Assembly: GCA_017557605.1 (NCBI GenBank)
Contig: JAFYYJ010000055.1
Span: 1-39,612, forward strand
Length of the DNA: 39,612 nucleotides
Direction: 5' to 3'
From: Salinivirgaceae bacterium
Lineage (GTDB): Bacteria; Bacteroidota; Bacteroidia; Bacteroidales; SZUA-534
Under the pieces are notes generated by a model, which saw nothing but the letters and a program-made list of their open reading frames with translations, was not told where the DNA came from and searched no databases. Made by a program: the position numbers and the translations under genes. Below are positions 16,880 to 26,300 of this stretch, piece after piece (the stretch's first letter is position 1; each line of letters begins with the position of its first letter).

Positions 16880-17761
16880 TTATTGCTGAATAAATGTATA
16901 GGTAATTGTTCCAACCTGAATTTCAGCGGCGTTGGGGTCGGAATTGAATTTGGCCTTGAGTGCGGCGGCTTTGGCAGCCTCACGCAAAACGGGGTCGTTG
17001 GTTGTGGTTCCGGCTTTTCCTGGCGAAGCGCTGATAACGTTGCCTTGGCGGTCAACGCGGATTTCAACCACCACTTTGCCTTCAGCTTTGCTGTTGTATT
17101 CGGGTTTCGGCGGTGTTGAGCCGAAAGAGCGTCCAGCCAGATTGAAATTGATGCCATTGCCAGCACCTCCGCCTACGCGGTTGGTTGAGTTCGGGTCACC
17201 ATTGAGCGAGCCTTGGTTGCCGGGTTGCCCGGTGTTACCTTCGCCAGTGTTGCCACCGTTGGCGTTGCGGCCAGCAAACGCATTGGCTGCTCTTGAGTTG
17301 ATTTCCTGCTGCTGCTGTTGTTGCTGCTGGCGTTGCAACTCTTCTTGACGTTTACGCTCCTCTTCCTGGCGGCGTTGTTCTTCGGCAATTCGTTGTTGCT
17401 CGAGTTCTTGCTGGCGCTTCAATTCTTCTTCCTGACGTTTTTTCTGTTCGGCTCTCTTTTTCTGTTCAATTACAGCCGACTCTTCAAAATCTTGATTTAT
17501 AACTTCTTCCTCACCTGTCTGTGTGGGTGTTGGCTCGGGTGGAGTGGGAGTCGGGGGCGGAGTAGGAATGTTCTGAGCAACTGCGGGGCGTGGTTCAACC
17601 TCACCCATACCTTGCTCGGTGTCGCCAAAATTGATAAGAATACCTTCTTCCTCTGCATTCGGCTCGTTGATGAAGGTCACAAAAAGCAGCAAAAGCATCA
17701 GCAGCACGCTGAAAGCCACAGTGCCCAATGTCGCAATTCGTTGTTCTTTGGTAGCTATCAT
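16880..17761 (-). CDS. tonB: TonB-like energy transducer with long coiled coil
   Basis: A 293-residue periplasm-spanning protein. One N-terminal span (about residues 14-33), then a Pro/Thr-rich stretch (PTPPPTPTPPEPTPT, near 67-82), a long Lys/Arg/Glu/Gln coiled coil (about 95-150) ending in eight consecutive Gln, a Gly/Asn-rich linker (about 160-205), and a C-terminal TonB/TolA domain with KVVVEIRVDRQGNV and a final VGTITYTFIQQ. The long coiled coil is TolA-like. It overlaps exbD by four bases and follows exbB-exbD, so it carries the ion-gradient energy to outer-membrane receptors or to envelope maintenance. Confidence 0.9.
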   Translation of the reverse strand: MIATKEQRIATLGTVAFSVLLMLLLLFVTFINEPNAEEEGILINFGDTEQGMGEVEPRPAVAQNIPTPPPTPTPPEPTPTQTGEEEVINQDFEESAVIEQKKRAEQKKRQEEELKRQQELEQQRIAEEQRRQEEERKRQEELQRQQQQQQQQEINSRAANAFAGRNANGGNTGEGNTGQPGNQGSLNGDPNSTNRVGGGAGNGINFNLAGRSFGSTPPKPEYNSKAEGKVVVEIRVDRQGNVISASPGKAGTTTNDPVLREAAKAAALKAKFNSDPNAAEIQVGTITYTFIQQ

Positions 17762-18171
17762 TTCTTAATCGGGCGGGTGGCCAGAATGAGTTTGTATTTG
17801 TGGTCTTTGGCAATGTTCATCACCTTTACAACGTGCTCAATAGCAACACTTTGGTCAGCGTGGAGCGATATGGTTGGCGGCTCGGGATAGTTCTCGGCCG
17901 GACCCACACGGTTCACCAGCGATTGCTCAAGTTGGTCGAAGCTGACATATTGTCCTTCAATGGCATAACGCAAGTCTTTGGTTATCGACACTGTCGTTAT
18001 CGGTTTTGAGGCTATAGTCTGGTTGTTGCTTTGCGGCAGCAGCAGCTTCAAGGCGTTTGGCGCAATCAGCGTCGATGTCATCATAAAGAAAATCAGCAAC
18101 AGGAACACAAGGTCGCTCATTGACGACGACGAGAATTCGCCGCTGACTTTCGAATGTCGTTTGAGTGCCAT
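17758..18171 (-). CDS. exbD: ExbD/TolR-family biopolymer transport protein
   Basis: A 137-residue inner-membrane protein with a short cytoplasmic N terminus, one span (about residues 18-36, MSDLVFLLLIFFMMTSTLI) carrying the essential ion-coupling Asp20, and a periplasmic domain of alternating strands and helices. Together with ExbB it forms the ion channel that drives TonB. It starts 7 bases after exbB and overlaps tonB by four bases (ATGA), indicating translational coupling. Confidence 0.94.
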   Translation of the reverse strand: MALKRHSKVSGEFSSSSMSDLVFLLLIFFMMTSTLIAPNALKLLLPQSNNQTIASKPITTVSITKDLRYAIEGQYVSFDQLEQSLVNRVGPAENYPEPPTISLHADQSVAIEHVVKVMNIAKDHKYKLILATRPIKK

Positions 18172-18178
18172 TTTCGGT

Positions 18179-18874
18179 TTAGCTTACAGGTTCGTTCAAC
18201 AGGTCCATAAACTCGGTGGTGCGGGCTTCCATTTCGTTCACAACCTTCTCGACGCGTGTCGATATGAAGTTGTGGGCAAAGTAGGCCACAACGCCGACAA
18301 TAAGTCCGGCAACGGTTGTTACCATTGCAACGTAGATGCCTCCAGCCAGCATTGAGATGTCGATGTTGTTGCCGGCTTGCGACATGTTGTAGAATGCCTG
18401 AATCATACCGATTACGGTGCCGAGGAAACCAATCATCGGACCGCCGCCGGCAGTGGTTGCAAGCCATGGAATACCTTTCTCAAGTTTTGCAATCTCAATG
18501 TTGCCAACATTCTCGATAGCGGTGTTGATGTCGTTCAGAGGGCGGCCAAGACGGCTGATGCCCTTTTCAATCATACGCACAATTGGGTTGTCGATTGACT
18601 GGCAAAGCGCTGTGGCTGACTCAATCTTGCCGTCGTGGATAAAGTCCTTTATCTTGTTCATAAAGTTCTCGTCGAGCTTTGATGCTTTGTTCAGCACCAG
18701 CAGGCGCTCGATGAAGATGTAAACAGCGATGACAAGCAATATTGCCAACGGAATCATAATCACGCCGCCCTTCATTGTCAGGCTCAAAAGTGACATTGTT
18801 TCTGGTGCGGCTTCGGCAGCTGCGTCAACGGCGGCGCCGTTCATCTGAATCTGTAATAATGTTGAAAAAATCAT
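18179..18874 (-). CDS. exbB: MotA/TolQ/ExbB-family proton channel
   Basis: A 231-residue inner-membrane protein with three spans (about residues 35-53, 125-150 and 165-190). It shows the family pattern: an N-terminal Ala/Glu-rich periplasmic tail, the span GGVIMIPLAILLVIAVYIFIERLL, a cytoplasmic domain, and the conserved TAGGGPMIGFLGTVIGMIQAF and VATTVAGLIVGVVAYFAHN-like helices. It is the first gene of the exbB-exbD-tonB operon. Upstream at 18908-18901 the minus strand reads TATATTCG, one base from the -7 consensus. Confidence 0.94.
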   Translation of the reverse strand: MIFSTLLQIQMNGAAVDAAAEAAPETMSLLSLTMKGGVIMIPLAILLVIAVYIFIERLLVLNKASKLDENFMNKIKDFIHDGKIESATALCQSIDNPIVRMIEKGISRLGRPLNDINTAIENVGNIEIAKLEKGIPWLATTAGGGPMIGFLGTVIGMIQAFYNMSQAGNNIDISMLAGGIYVAMVTTVAGLIVGVVAYFAHNFISTRVEKVVNEMEARTTEFMDLLNEPVS

Positions 18875-18900
18875 TCTTTTAGTGTTTGAATTTGTTGAGG

Positions 18901-18908
18901 CGAATATA
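18901..18908 (-). promoter_or_regulatory. Possible promoter of the exbB operon
   Basis: TATATTCG on the minus strand, one mismatch to TAnnTTTG, 27 bases before the exbB start. No convincing -33 box. Confidence 0.4.
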
Positions 18909-19013
18909 AAAAACTATTGAGCGCCGTTACGGTTTGTTTGTGGGAGTTTTGAACAGACGGGTGGTGATAAGGCATAAGTTTCTGTCGTAGTTGTTTTACG
19001 GGCTGGTTTATTA

Positions 19014-19047
19014 AAACAAAAAAGACACCGCATAGTGCGATGTCTTT
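19014..19047 (-). terminator. Intrinsic terminator of nhaD
   Basis: On the minus strand AGACATCGCA, a CTA loop and TGCGGTGTCT (19045-19023) form a ten-pair stem with one G:T-type pair, followed by TTTTTTG and further T. It lies 25 bases after the nhaD stop. Confidence 0.85.
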
Positions 19048-19072
19048 ACAAAATATTGAATTTTAGTGTGTT

Positions 19073-20467
19073 CTATATCGATATTTGGATGATGTAAACC
19101 ACCGCACCGGCAAGGTAGCCCAGAAGCGCAAGCAGGCTTATATGTTTCAGATACCATACAAAATCGATTTTCTCCAAGCCCATGGCGGCTACTCCGGCTG
19201 CTGACCCGATGATGAGCATGCTGCCGCCCGTACCGGCTGTGTAGGCCAGGAACTCCCAGAAGATGCCGTCTTGCACAAAGTTAGCCGCATAGTCAACGGC
19301 TCCGGCAGCCTCAATAGGATACATGCCCATTGCACCTGCAACCAGTGGCACATTGTCGACAACCGACGACAGGATACCGATAATCAAATCGATGATGTAA
19401 ACACCGCCGGCCATGTCTTTGAACGAGTGGTCCAAGGTATGCGACAGCACAGCAAGGTGTCCGGCCGACTGGAGTGCAGCCACTGCCATAAGTATGCCTA
19501 AGAAGAACAATATTGTCGGCGTGTCGATACGGTTGATTATGGCCGTAGGGCAGAGGCGGTTCTTAACCGAAGGCGCGTGGTTCTTGTGAATGAATTCGGT
19601 TATGGCCCATACTATCGACAAGCTAAGCAGCATGCCGATGTAAGGCGGCAGGTGGGTTATCGTTTTGAAGATTGGCACAAAAATAAGGCCGCTGACACCG
19701 ATGAAAAGCATAGCACGCTGCGTGCGTGGTGTTGTCCAACTCTCGCTGTTGCTGCTGGCGTCGGCCTCGGGGCGCTCAATCTCGCCTTTCAGCATAAAGC
19801 TGACAATTGTAAGTGGAACGCACAGGCAGACGATACTTGGAAGGAACACTTCGGTTACAATCTTTCCAGTTGTCACCTGTCCGCCAATCCACAACATTAT
19901 GGTTGTCACGTCGCCAATGGGTGACCAGGTACCGCCAGCGTTGGCTGCAATCACAATCATACTGGCGTAGAACCAGCGTGTCTTTTGGTCGCCGACAATC
20001 TTGCTGAGCAGTGTGACCATAACAATGGTGGTGGTGAGGTTGTCGAGTATGGCACTCATAAAGAAGGTGAGCAGACACAAAATCCACATCAGTTTGACCT
20101 TGTTTTTTGTCTGTATCTTTTCTGTTATAACGCGGAAACCATGGTGGCGGTCAACAATCTCGACAATTGTCATGGCGCCAAGCAGGAAGAAAAGAATTTC
20201 AGATGTCTCGCCTAAATGATGTATCAGTTCCGAAGCGAAAAACTCATGAATGTGCTCGGTGGTTATTCCCTCGGCAATGTCTTTCGCAAACTCGGCCCAC
20301 GATACGCTGTAGCCTTTGGCAAGGATTCCGGGCGCGCCCAGCATGTATATGGCCCATAAAGCTGTGCCGATGAACAATGCAGGTGCTGTCTTGTTAATTC
20401 TGAACGGGTGCTCGAGAGCTATGGCCACATAGCCCAAAACGAACACTAAAATCATGACACTGAACAT
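19073..20467 (-). CDS. nhaD: Na+/H+ antiporter, NhaD family
   Basis: A 464-residue inner-membrane protein with about 12-13 spans. It has the ion-transporter superfamily layout: an N-terminal LVFVLGYVAIALEHPF, the conserved FFMSAILDNLTTTIVMV and a second half containing SSVVDNVPLVAGAMGMYP, with TGGSMLIIGSAAGVAAMG near the end. The paired DN motifs (DNLTT and DNVPL) are the family hallmark and likely bind the cation. It exchanges external protons for internal Na+ or Li+. It is a single-gene unit with its own promoter (20505-20512) and terminator. Confidence 0.95.
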   Translation of the reverse strand: MFSVMILVFVLGYVAIALEHPFRINKTAPALFIGTALWAIYMLGAPGILAKGYSVSWAEFAKDIAEGITTEHIHEFFASELIHHLGETSEILFFLLGAMTIVEIVDRHHGFRVITEKIQTKNKVKLMWILCLLTFFMSAILDNLTTTIVMVTLLSKIVGDQKTRWFYASMIVIAANAGGTWSPIGDVTTIMLWIGGQVTTGKIVTEVFLPSIVCLCVPLTIVSFMLKGEIERPEADASSNSESWTTPRTQRAMLFIGVSGLIFVPIFKTITHLPPYIGMLLSLSIVWAITEFIHKNHAPSVKNRLCPTAIINRIDTPTILFFLGILMAVAALQSAGHLAVLSHTLDHSFKDMAGGVYIIDLIIGILSSVVDNVPLVAGAMGMYPIEAAGAVDYAANFVQDGIFWEFLAYTAGTGGSMLIIGSAAGVAAMGLEKIDFVWYLKHISLLALLGYLAGAVVYIIQISI

Positions 20468-20504
20468 ATTATTACCCCTTAGTTTACGTTGCTCAATTCG
20501 GGCG

Positions 20505-20512
20505 CAAAAGTA
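20505..20512 (-). promoter_or_regulatory. Promoter -7 element of nhaD
   Basis: TACTTTTG on the minus strand, perfect TAnnTTTG, 38 bases before the start codon. The -33 box is poor. The rest of the gap to 20707 is AT-rich DNA in which I see nothing else. Confidence 0.6.
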
Positions 20513-20707
20513 GTGTTTGCTACAGTAATCATCTACCGATTTTGATTATATATTTCTATTGTTTTAATAGAATTTTTCGATTGATAATGATGATTGTCTG
20601 TGTGTATAAATATCTTAATACTAATAAGATAAATGCAGGATTGTCGATTTGTTCCTTTTTGGAGATGCTGAAATCCGCGTTTTATTTTTTATCAGTGTGT
20701 AGAAACG

Positions 20708-22489
20708 CTATTCTTCGGCAAAATTGAGTAGCACTTTGCGGTAGGCGGTGTAAATTTTCGATTTCGACAGATAGCCCACATACAGTCCGTTTCGCACCAC
20801 AGGCAAGTTCCAAGCGCCCGATTTTTCGAATTTGTCCATCACAATGTCCATCGTGTCGGTGATTTTGATTATGTCGGGAGGCATTGTCATAAGCTCATAA
20901 ACGTATGTGGTGTCATACATTTCGGTGTTAAACATTATTTTGCGGATATCGTCAAGCATCACGATACCCATCAGTTTGCCTTCTTCGTCCACCACAGGGA
21001 AAATGTTGCGGCGAGAGTGCGATATGGCGTTCACAAGGTCGCGAAGTTTTTGGTCGGGGCCCACTTCGGTCAGGTCGTGCTCCACCTCTTTCTCAAGGCG
21101 CATTAGTGTCAAGGCGGCGCGGTCTTTGTTGTGTGTAATCAGGTCGCCGCTTTGTGCCAGACGTTTTGTGTAGATGCTGTGTGGCTCGAAATAATAAATT
21201 GTTACATAAGCACTTACTGATGCCACCATTAGCGGTACAAACAGATTGTAGCCGCCGGTAATTTCGGCAATCAGGAAGATTCCGGTCAGTGGTGCGTGCA
21301 TCAGTGCCGACATAAAGGCGGCCATTCCCACAAGGGCGAAATTCACTTCGCTTACGCTGATGAATCCAAGGCAGTTGAGCAGTCTTGCCATCATATACCC
21401 TAATATTCCGCCCATAAACAGCGAAGGTGCGAACACACCGCCTATGCCGCCTGCACCCGTGGTTGCCGATGTGGCTATCACTTTGAAAACTAGCATCAGA
21501 GCGCAGTAGCCGACAATAACCCACACTCCGCCGCCAAACTGGCTGAATACCGAGTGGTCAAGAATATGCTGGCCGTTGCCAGTAAGTATCTCGCGCAGAG
21601 CGTCGTAGCCCTCGCCAAAGAGCGGGGGAAAGAGCCAAATCAGCACGCCTAGTATCAATCCGCCAATAATAATCTTCTTGCCGGGTTTCAGCATCTTCGA
21701 AAACCACTTCTCAAGCGACATTGATGTTGCTGTAAAATACCAGCCGAGCAGTCCTGCAAAAATGCCCAAAACTAAGTAGAGAGGTATGTTGTGAAGTTCG
21801 AAGGTTGGTGGCTGTGGAAGGGTGCAGAGCGTGGCTTCGCTGCCTAGGAAAAGGTACGATATAAGTGTTGCGGTGACGGCTGAGATGAGCAGTGGTGAGA
21901 GCGACGCCATTGTCATATCGAGCATCAGAACTTCAAGTGTGAAGACCAATCCGGCAATTGGCGCTTTGAAAATGCCTGCCACAGCGCCAGCCGCGCCACA
22001 GCCAATCATCAGTATTATCTGCTTGTAGTTCAGCTTGAAAAGTCGCCCCAAGTTGCTGCCGATTGCCGCGCCTGTGAGCACTATCGGTGCCTCGGCTCCA
22101 ACCGAACCACCAAAACCAATGGTGAGCGAACTGCCGACAATGCCGGTGTATGTGTTGTGCGGTTTGATAATGCCGTTTTTTCTTGATATACAGAATAATA
22201 CGCGAGTAATTCCGTGCGAGATGTTATCTTTGACAAAATATTTCAGCCACAGAGTTGTCAGCAATATGCCGACGGCCGGCAAGGCAAGGTAGATATAGAT
22301 GCCGAAGCCAGAGTTAATGGCCTTCATTACAAGTAGATAGGTGTAGTGTATGGTGTTTTTCAACACCACAGCCGACAAACCACTGAGCAAACCCACAACA
22401 AAACTGAGTATCAGCAGAAACTGATTCTCTGTCAGGTGCTTGCCGCGCCATAGTTGAATGTGTTCTATTGGCGTGAATTTCAGTTTCAT
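20708..22489 (-). CDS. ClC-family chloride channel/exchanger with CBS pair
   Basis: A 593-residue inner-membrane protein: a ClC pore (about residues 20-440) and a C-terminal pair of CBS domains (about 450-580) that often bind nucleotides. The gating-glutamate loop reads GGSVGAEAPIV (E in the GREGP position), and the third selectivity segment is GIGGVFAPSLFMG. The first selectivity segment, usually GSGIP, reads SHGIT, so the anion site is altered. Presence of the external Glu suggests an H+/anion exchanger, but the anion is uncertain. Its start overlaps the end of the flavin reductase gene by four bases, so the two are translationally coupled. Confidence 0.92.
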   Translation of the reverse strand: MKLKFTPIEHIQLWRGKHLTENQFLLILSFVVGLLSGLSAVVLKNTIHYTYLLVMKAINSGFGIYIYLALPAVGILLTTLWLKYFVKDNISHGITRVLFCISRKNGIIKPHNTYTGIVGSSLTIGFGGSVGAEAPIVLTGAAIGSNLGRLFKLNYKQIILMIGCGAAGAVAGIFKAPIAGLVFTLEVLMLDMTMASLSPLLISAVTATLISYLFLGSEATLCTLPQPPTFELHNIPLYLVLGIFAGLLGWYFTATSMSLEKWFSKMLKPGKKIIIGGLILGVLIWLFPPLFGEGYDALREILTGNGQHILDHSVFSQFGGGVWVIVGYCALMLVFKVIATSATTGAGGIGGVFAPSLFMGGILGYMMARLLNCLGFISVSEVNFALVGMAAFMSALMHAPLTGIFLIAEITGGYNLFVPLMVASVSAYVTIYYFEPHSIYTKRLAQSGDLITHNKDRAALTLMRLEKEVEHDLTEVGPDQKLRDLVNAISHSRRNIFPVVDEEGKLMGIVMLDDIRKIMFNTEMYDTTYVYELMTMPPDIIKITDTMDIVMDKFEKSGAWNLPVVRNGLYVGYLSKSKIYTAYRKVLLNFAEE

Positions 22490-23058
22490 TTACCTTTCTT
22501 TTGCACTGTCCATCCAAATTTGCCTATCGGCGTACCTATATTATAATATTGTCCGTGCATATAGGCAATCATATCGGCCGCGCCAAGGTCGAAAGCGCCC
22601 GTTTCGGGGTTCATATATTTTTCGTCGGCGTTCACGGCCACAACGTTAGCAATAAACATGTCGTGCGAGCCAAGTTCTTTAATCTCAACCACTTTGCACT
22701 CAATGCTGACAGGCGATTCGTCAATCATTGGCGCGTCAACCATAGTGCCTTTCACGGGTGTCAGTCCCATTGCCTCAAACTTGTCAACCTCGCGTCCCGA
22801 TTTTACGCCGCACCAGTCGGTGGCTTTCGCCAGTTGTTTGTTCGTCAGGTTGATAACAAACTCGCCTGTCTCTTTTATGATATTGTACGAGTGGCGGCTT
22901 TTGCGGATTGATACGTAGCACATTGCCGGGTCGGAACAGATAGTGCCCGTCCACGATGCGGTGAAAACATTGTGCTCGCCGTCCATACGCCCGCTGCTCA
23001 CCAGCACTGCCGGCAGCGGATAAATCATTGTTCCAGGTTGCCAAGTTCGTTTTGCCAT
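22486..23058 (-). CDS. Flavin reductase-like FMN-binding protein
   Basis: A 190-residue soluble protein of the flavin-reductase-like domain family. It starts MAKRTWQPGTMIYPLPAVLVS and has TASWTGTICSDPAMCYVSIRKSRHSYNII, the FMN-phosphate binding region, then EFVINLTNKQLAKATDWCGVKSGREVDKF. A GSHDMFIANVVAV strand ends the barrel. Relatives reduce free flavin with NAD(P)H or simply bind FMN; partner unknown. It is the promoter-proximal gene of a two-gene unit with the ClC channel. Confidence 0.92.
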   Translation of the reverse strand: MAKRTWQPGTMIYPLPAVLVSSGRMDGEHNVFTASWTGTICSDPAMCYVSIRKSRHSYNIIKETGEFVINLTNKQLAKATDWCGVKSGREVDKFEAMGLTPVKGTMVDAPMIDESPVSIECKVVEIKELGSHDMFIANVVAVNADEKYMNPETGAFDLGAADMIAYMHGQYYNIGTPIGKFGWTVQKKGK

Positions 23059-23086
23059 TTTTTTTTCTAAATTTTGTTAAGCGGTG

Positions 23087-23094
23087 CAAATATA
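23087..23094 (-). promoter_or_regulatory. Promoter -7 element of the flavin reductase gene
   Basis: TATATTTG on the minus strand, perfect TAnnTTTG, 28 bases before the start codon. A CTTTC-like -33 box lies about 19 bases upstream. Confidence 0.7.
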
Positions 23095-23165
23095 ATTTCT
23101 ATGGTAAAAGATGAAAGGGAAAAGTTATTGAGCAGCGCATTCCATCATTCTCTTGTAATCAATTA

Positions 23166-23197
23166 TTGTCGATAAAAGCAAAACACGCTTATATTTG
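23166..23197 (+). promoter_or_regulatory. Promoter of metH
   Basis: TTG at 23166-23168 and TATATTTG at 23190-23197, spaced 21 bases. It is back to back with the flavin reductase promoter and implies a metH leader of about 108 bases. Confidence 0.7.
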
Positions 23198-23212
23198 CAC
23201 AAAAATGTAAAA

Positions 23213-23286
23213 AGACTTTATTGGCTGATTTATAGGCTTTTTAGTGATAGCTTTGTGTCCAATAGTCTATCAAGTGATATTTTTTT
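23213..23286 (+). promoter_or_regulatory. Two mutually exclusive hairpins in the metH leader
   Basis: AGACT and ATTGG (23213-23224, two-base bulge) can pair with CCAATAGTCT (23259-23268). TGATAG (23245-23250) can instead pair with CTATCA (23267-23272), followed eight bases later by seven T (23280-23286). The two pairings share 23267-23268 and exclude each other, as in an attenuator. No recognised riboswitch motif and no Met-rich frame was found. Confidence 0.3.
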
Positions 23287-23311
23287 AATTGCAGACTGGT
23301 TGAATAACTGA

Positions 23312-26300
23312 ATGTGTGATTCGACAAAAAATACTATCAGACAGGCACTTGCCGAACGCATCTTGATTTTGGACGGCGCAATGGGCACCTGCATCCAGAA
23401 ATTCGGCTTGACCGAGGCCGATTTCCGCGGCAGCGAGTTCAAAGACCACCCCGTGATGCTCAAAGGCAACAACGACATTCTGAACCTGACCGCACCGCAG
23501 GTGATTGCCGAGGTGCACCAAATGTATGTCGATGCCGGAGCCGATATTATTGAAACTAACACGTTCAGCAGTAATAAGATATCGCAACACGAATATCAGT
23601 GCGGCGATTTGGTGAAGCGGCTGAACAAGGCGGCGGCGCAAAACGCGCGGCGAGTGGCCGACGCTTGCAAGAGCCGCAAAGTTTGGGTGGCAGGCAGTAT
23701 CGGACCAACTTCGAAAACGCTGTCTTTGTCGCCCGACATCAATCATCCCGAATACCGTGCCGTTGATTTTGACACTATGGCCGATGCCTATGCCGAACAA
23801 GTTGAAAGTCTTATAGATGGCGGTGCCGATGTACTACTGATTGAGACCTGCTTCGACGCGCTAAACACCAAAGCAGCGCTCTACGCCATTCAGAACGTGC
23901 AGGAGCGTTTGGGCACCGACATTCCGGTGATGATTTCGGCCACGCTCAACGACCGCAGCGGCCGCACGCTGACAGGCCAGTCGATTGAGGCGTTTTTTGT
24001 TAGCATCAGCCACTATCCGGTGCTATCGTTCGGACTTAACTGCTCGTTTGGAGCGTCGGAATTGAGGCCTTTTGTGGAGCAACTATCGAGAAAACTGCCC
24101 TGTTTCTTAAGCCTTTACCCAAATGCCGGACTGCCAAATGAGATGGGCGAGTACGATGAGTTGCCGTCAACCACCGCGCACATTATCAAACAGATGGCCG
24201 ACGACGGACTGATAAACATTGCCGGAGGATGCTGCGGTACTTCGCCGGCGCACATCAAGGCCATTGCCGAGGCGGTGAAAGGCATTGCGCCACGCATCCC
24301 CGCCAAAGTCGATGAACGCTTGATTGTTAGCGGTTTGGATGTGGTTGTGGTCGATAAGAACGAGCGCAATTTTACCAACGTTGGTGAGAGGACAAACGTG
24401 GCGGGCTCGCGGAAATTCGCGCGTCTTATTTCTGAAAAGAACTACGAGGAGGCTGCCAACATCGCGCGCAAACAGATTGAGGACGGCGCCGACATCATCG
24501 ACATAAATATGGATGACGCAATGCTCGAGAGCGCCGCCGAGATGCAGAATTTCATCCGATACATCAGCAACGACCCTGAAATTGTGAAGGTTGCGCTGAT
24601 GGTCGATTCGTCGGATTGGAACACCATTTTGGCCGGACTGAAGAACGCGCAGGGGCGCTGCATCGTCAACTCGATAAGCCTGAAGGAGGGCGAGGAGAAA
24701 TTCCTGCATAAGGCCCGTGAAATCAGACGGTTAGGCGCCGCCGTGATTGTGATGGCCTTCGACGAGGTTGGCCAGGCCACAACCTTCGAGCGTAAAATCG
24801 AAATTTGCGAGCGGGCTTATAACCTGTTGATTGACAAGGCGGGATACAAGCCTTACGAGATAATTTTCGATGTCAACGTGCTGTCGGTCGGAACAGGAAT
24901 CGAGGAGCACGCCAACTACGGCATCGATTTCATTCGCGCCGTTGAATGGGTGAAGAAAAACCTGCCGGGCGCACGCACAAGTGGCGGTATATCAAACCTT
25001 TCGTTCGCTTTCCGTGGAAACAATCCGGTGCGCGAGGCGATGCACTCGGTGTTTCTTTACCACGGTACGGCCGTCGGGCTCGATATGGGAATTGTGAACC
25101 CCGCAATGCTGCAGGTTTACGATGAAATTGAGCCTAACTTGCTGAAACTCTGCGAGGATGTGATTCTGAACCGCAATGCCGAGGCAACGGAAGCGCTCAT
25201 CGACCTTGCGTCGAAAATGAAGGAGATGGCCGACACGGGCGGGCATAGTGCCGCAAAACAGGAAGCGTGGCGCGAACAACCTGTCGATGAGCGACTTGCA
25301 TATGCGCTTGTGAAAGGCAACGCCGATTTTCTTGAGCCCGATTTGGGCGAGGCGATGCAGCAATACGGCAGTCCTGTCGATGTGATTGAAGGCCCGCTGA
25401 TGAACGGTATGGACCGCGTGGGTAAACTGTTCGGCGAGGGCAAAATGTTTCTGCCACAGGTGGTTAAGTCGGCAAAAGTGATGAAACAGGCCGTCACCAT
25501 TCTGCAGCCCGAAATTGAACGGCACAACAGCGAATCGGGCGGAACGGGCAAGCGCGCGAAGGTGGTTTTGGCCACCGTCAAAGGCGATGTGCACGACATC
25601 GGCAAGAATATTGTCGGCATTGTTTTCGCTTGCAATAATTTGGAAGTCATCGACTTGGGTGTGATGGTCGACAATCGCACCATTATTGATACCGCTGTGC
25701 GCGAAAATGCTGACATCATCGCCGTAAGCGGACTGATTACACCGTCGCTCAAAGAGATGGAAATGCTATGCGAAATGCTTGAAAAAGAGCATCTTCAGAT
25801 ACCCGTTTTAGTCGGCGGCGCAACCACATCGGTGGTTCATACGGCTGTGAAACTCGCCACGCGCTACAGTTATTTTGTGGCTCACGGCAACGATGCGTCG
25901 GCGTCGGCGGTGCTTGCAAAGCGCCTTTTGAGCGACCGCGACGCAACCATTGCCGAAATAAAACGCGCCCAACAGGCCGTCCGCGACAGTTACGACAAGC
26001 GCAAAACTGACATTGAGCCGTACGCTACCGCCAACGAAAAGGCGCCGCAGTTTGCGCTCTCAACGTTTGTCAACGGCTTTGGTAGTACCGCGAATATCGA
26101 GCGCCGCAACATCCCCGTGCGTGACCTTTCCAATCTGATTGATTGGCCGCATCTGCTCTATTTTTGGGGCTTCAAGGGTGCCACTCTCGAAAAACTGCTC
26201 GAAAACGAGGAGGCGCGCAAAACGCATATGGCGGCATTGGCGCTGCTCAAGTCGGTTGAGGCCGACAACAGCATTGAAGTGTCGATGGTGCTCAACTTCT

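Noticed and set aside
23203..23311. SAM or cobalamin riboswitch in the metH leader
   Set aside because: The leader is only about 108 bases and lacks the conserved cores of these riboswitches; only simple hairpins are visible.
25117..25752. Long minus-strand frame opposite metH
   Set aside because: Shadow of metH: no family motif, and metH domain signatures run through the region.
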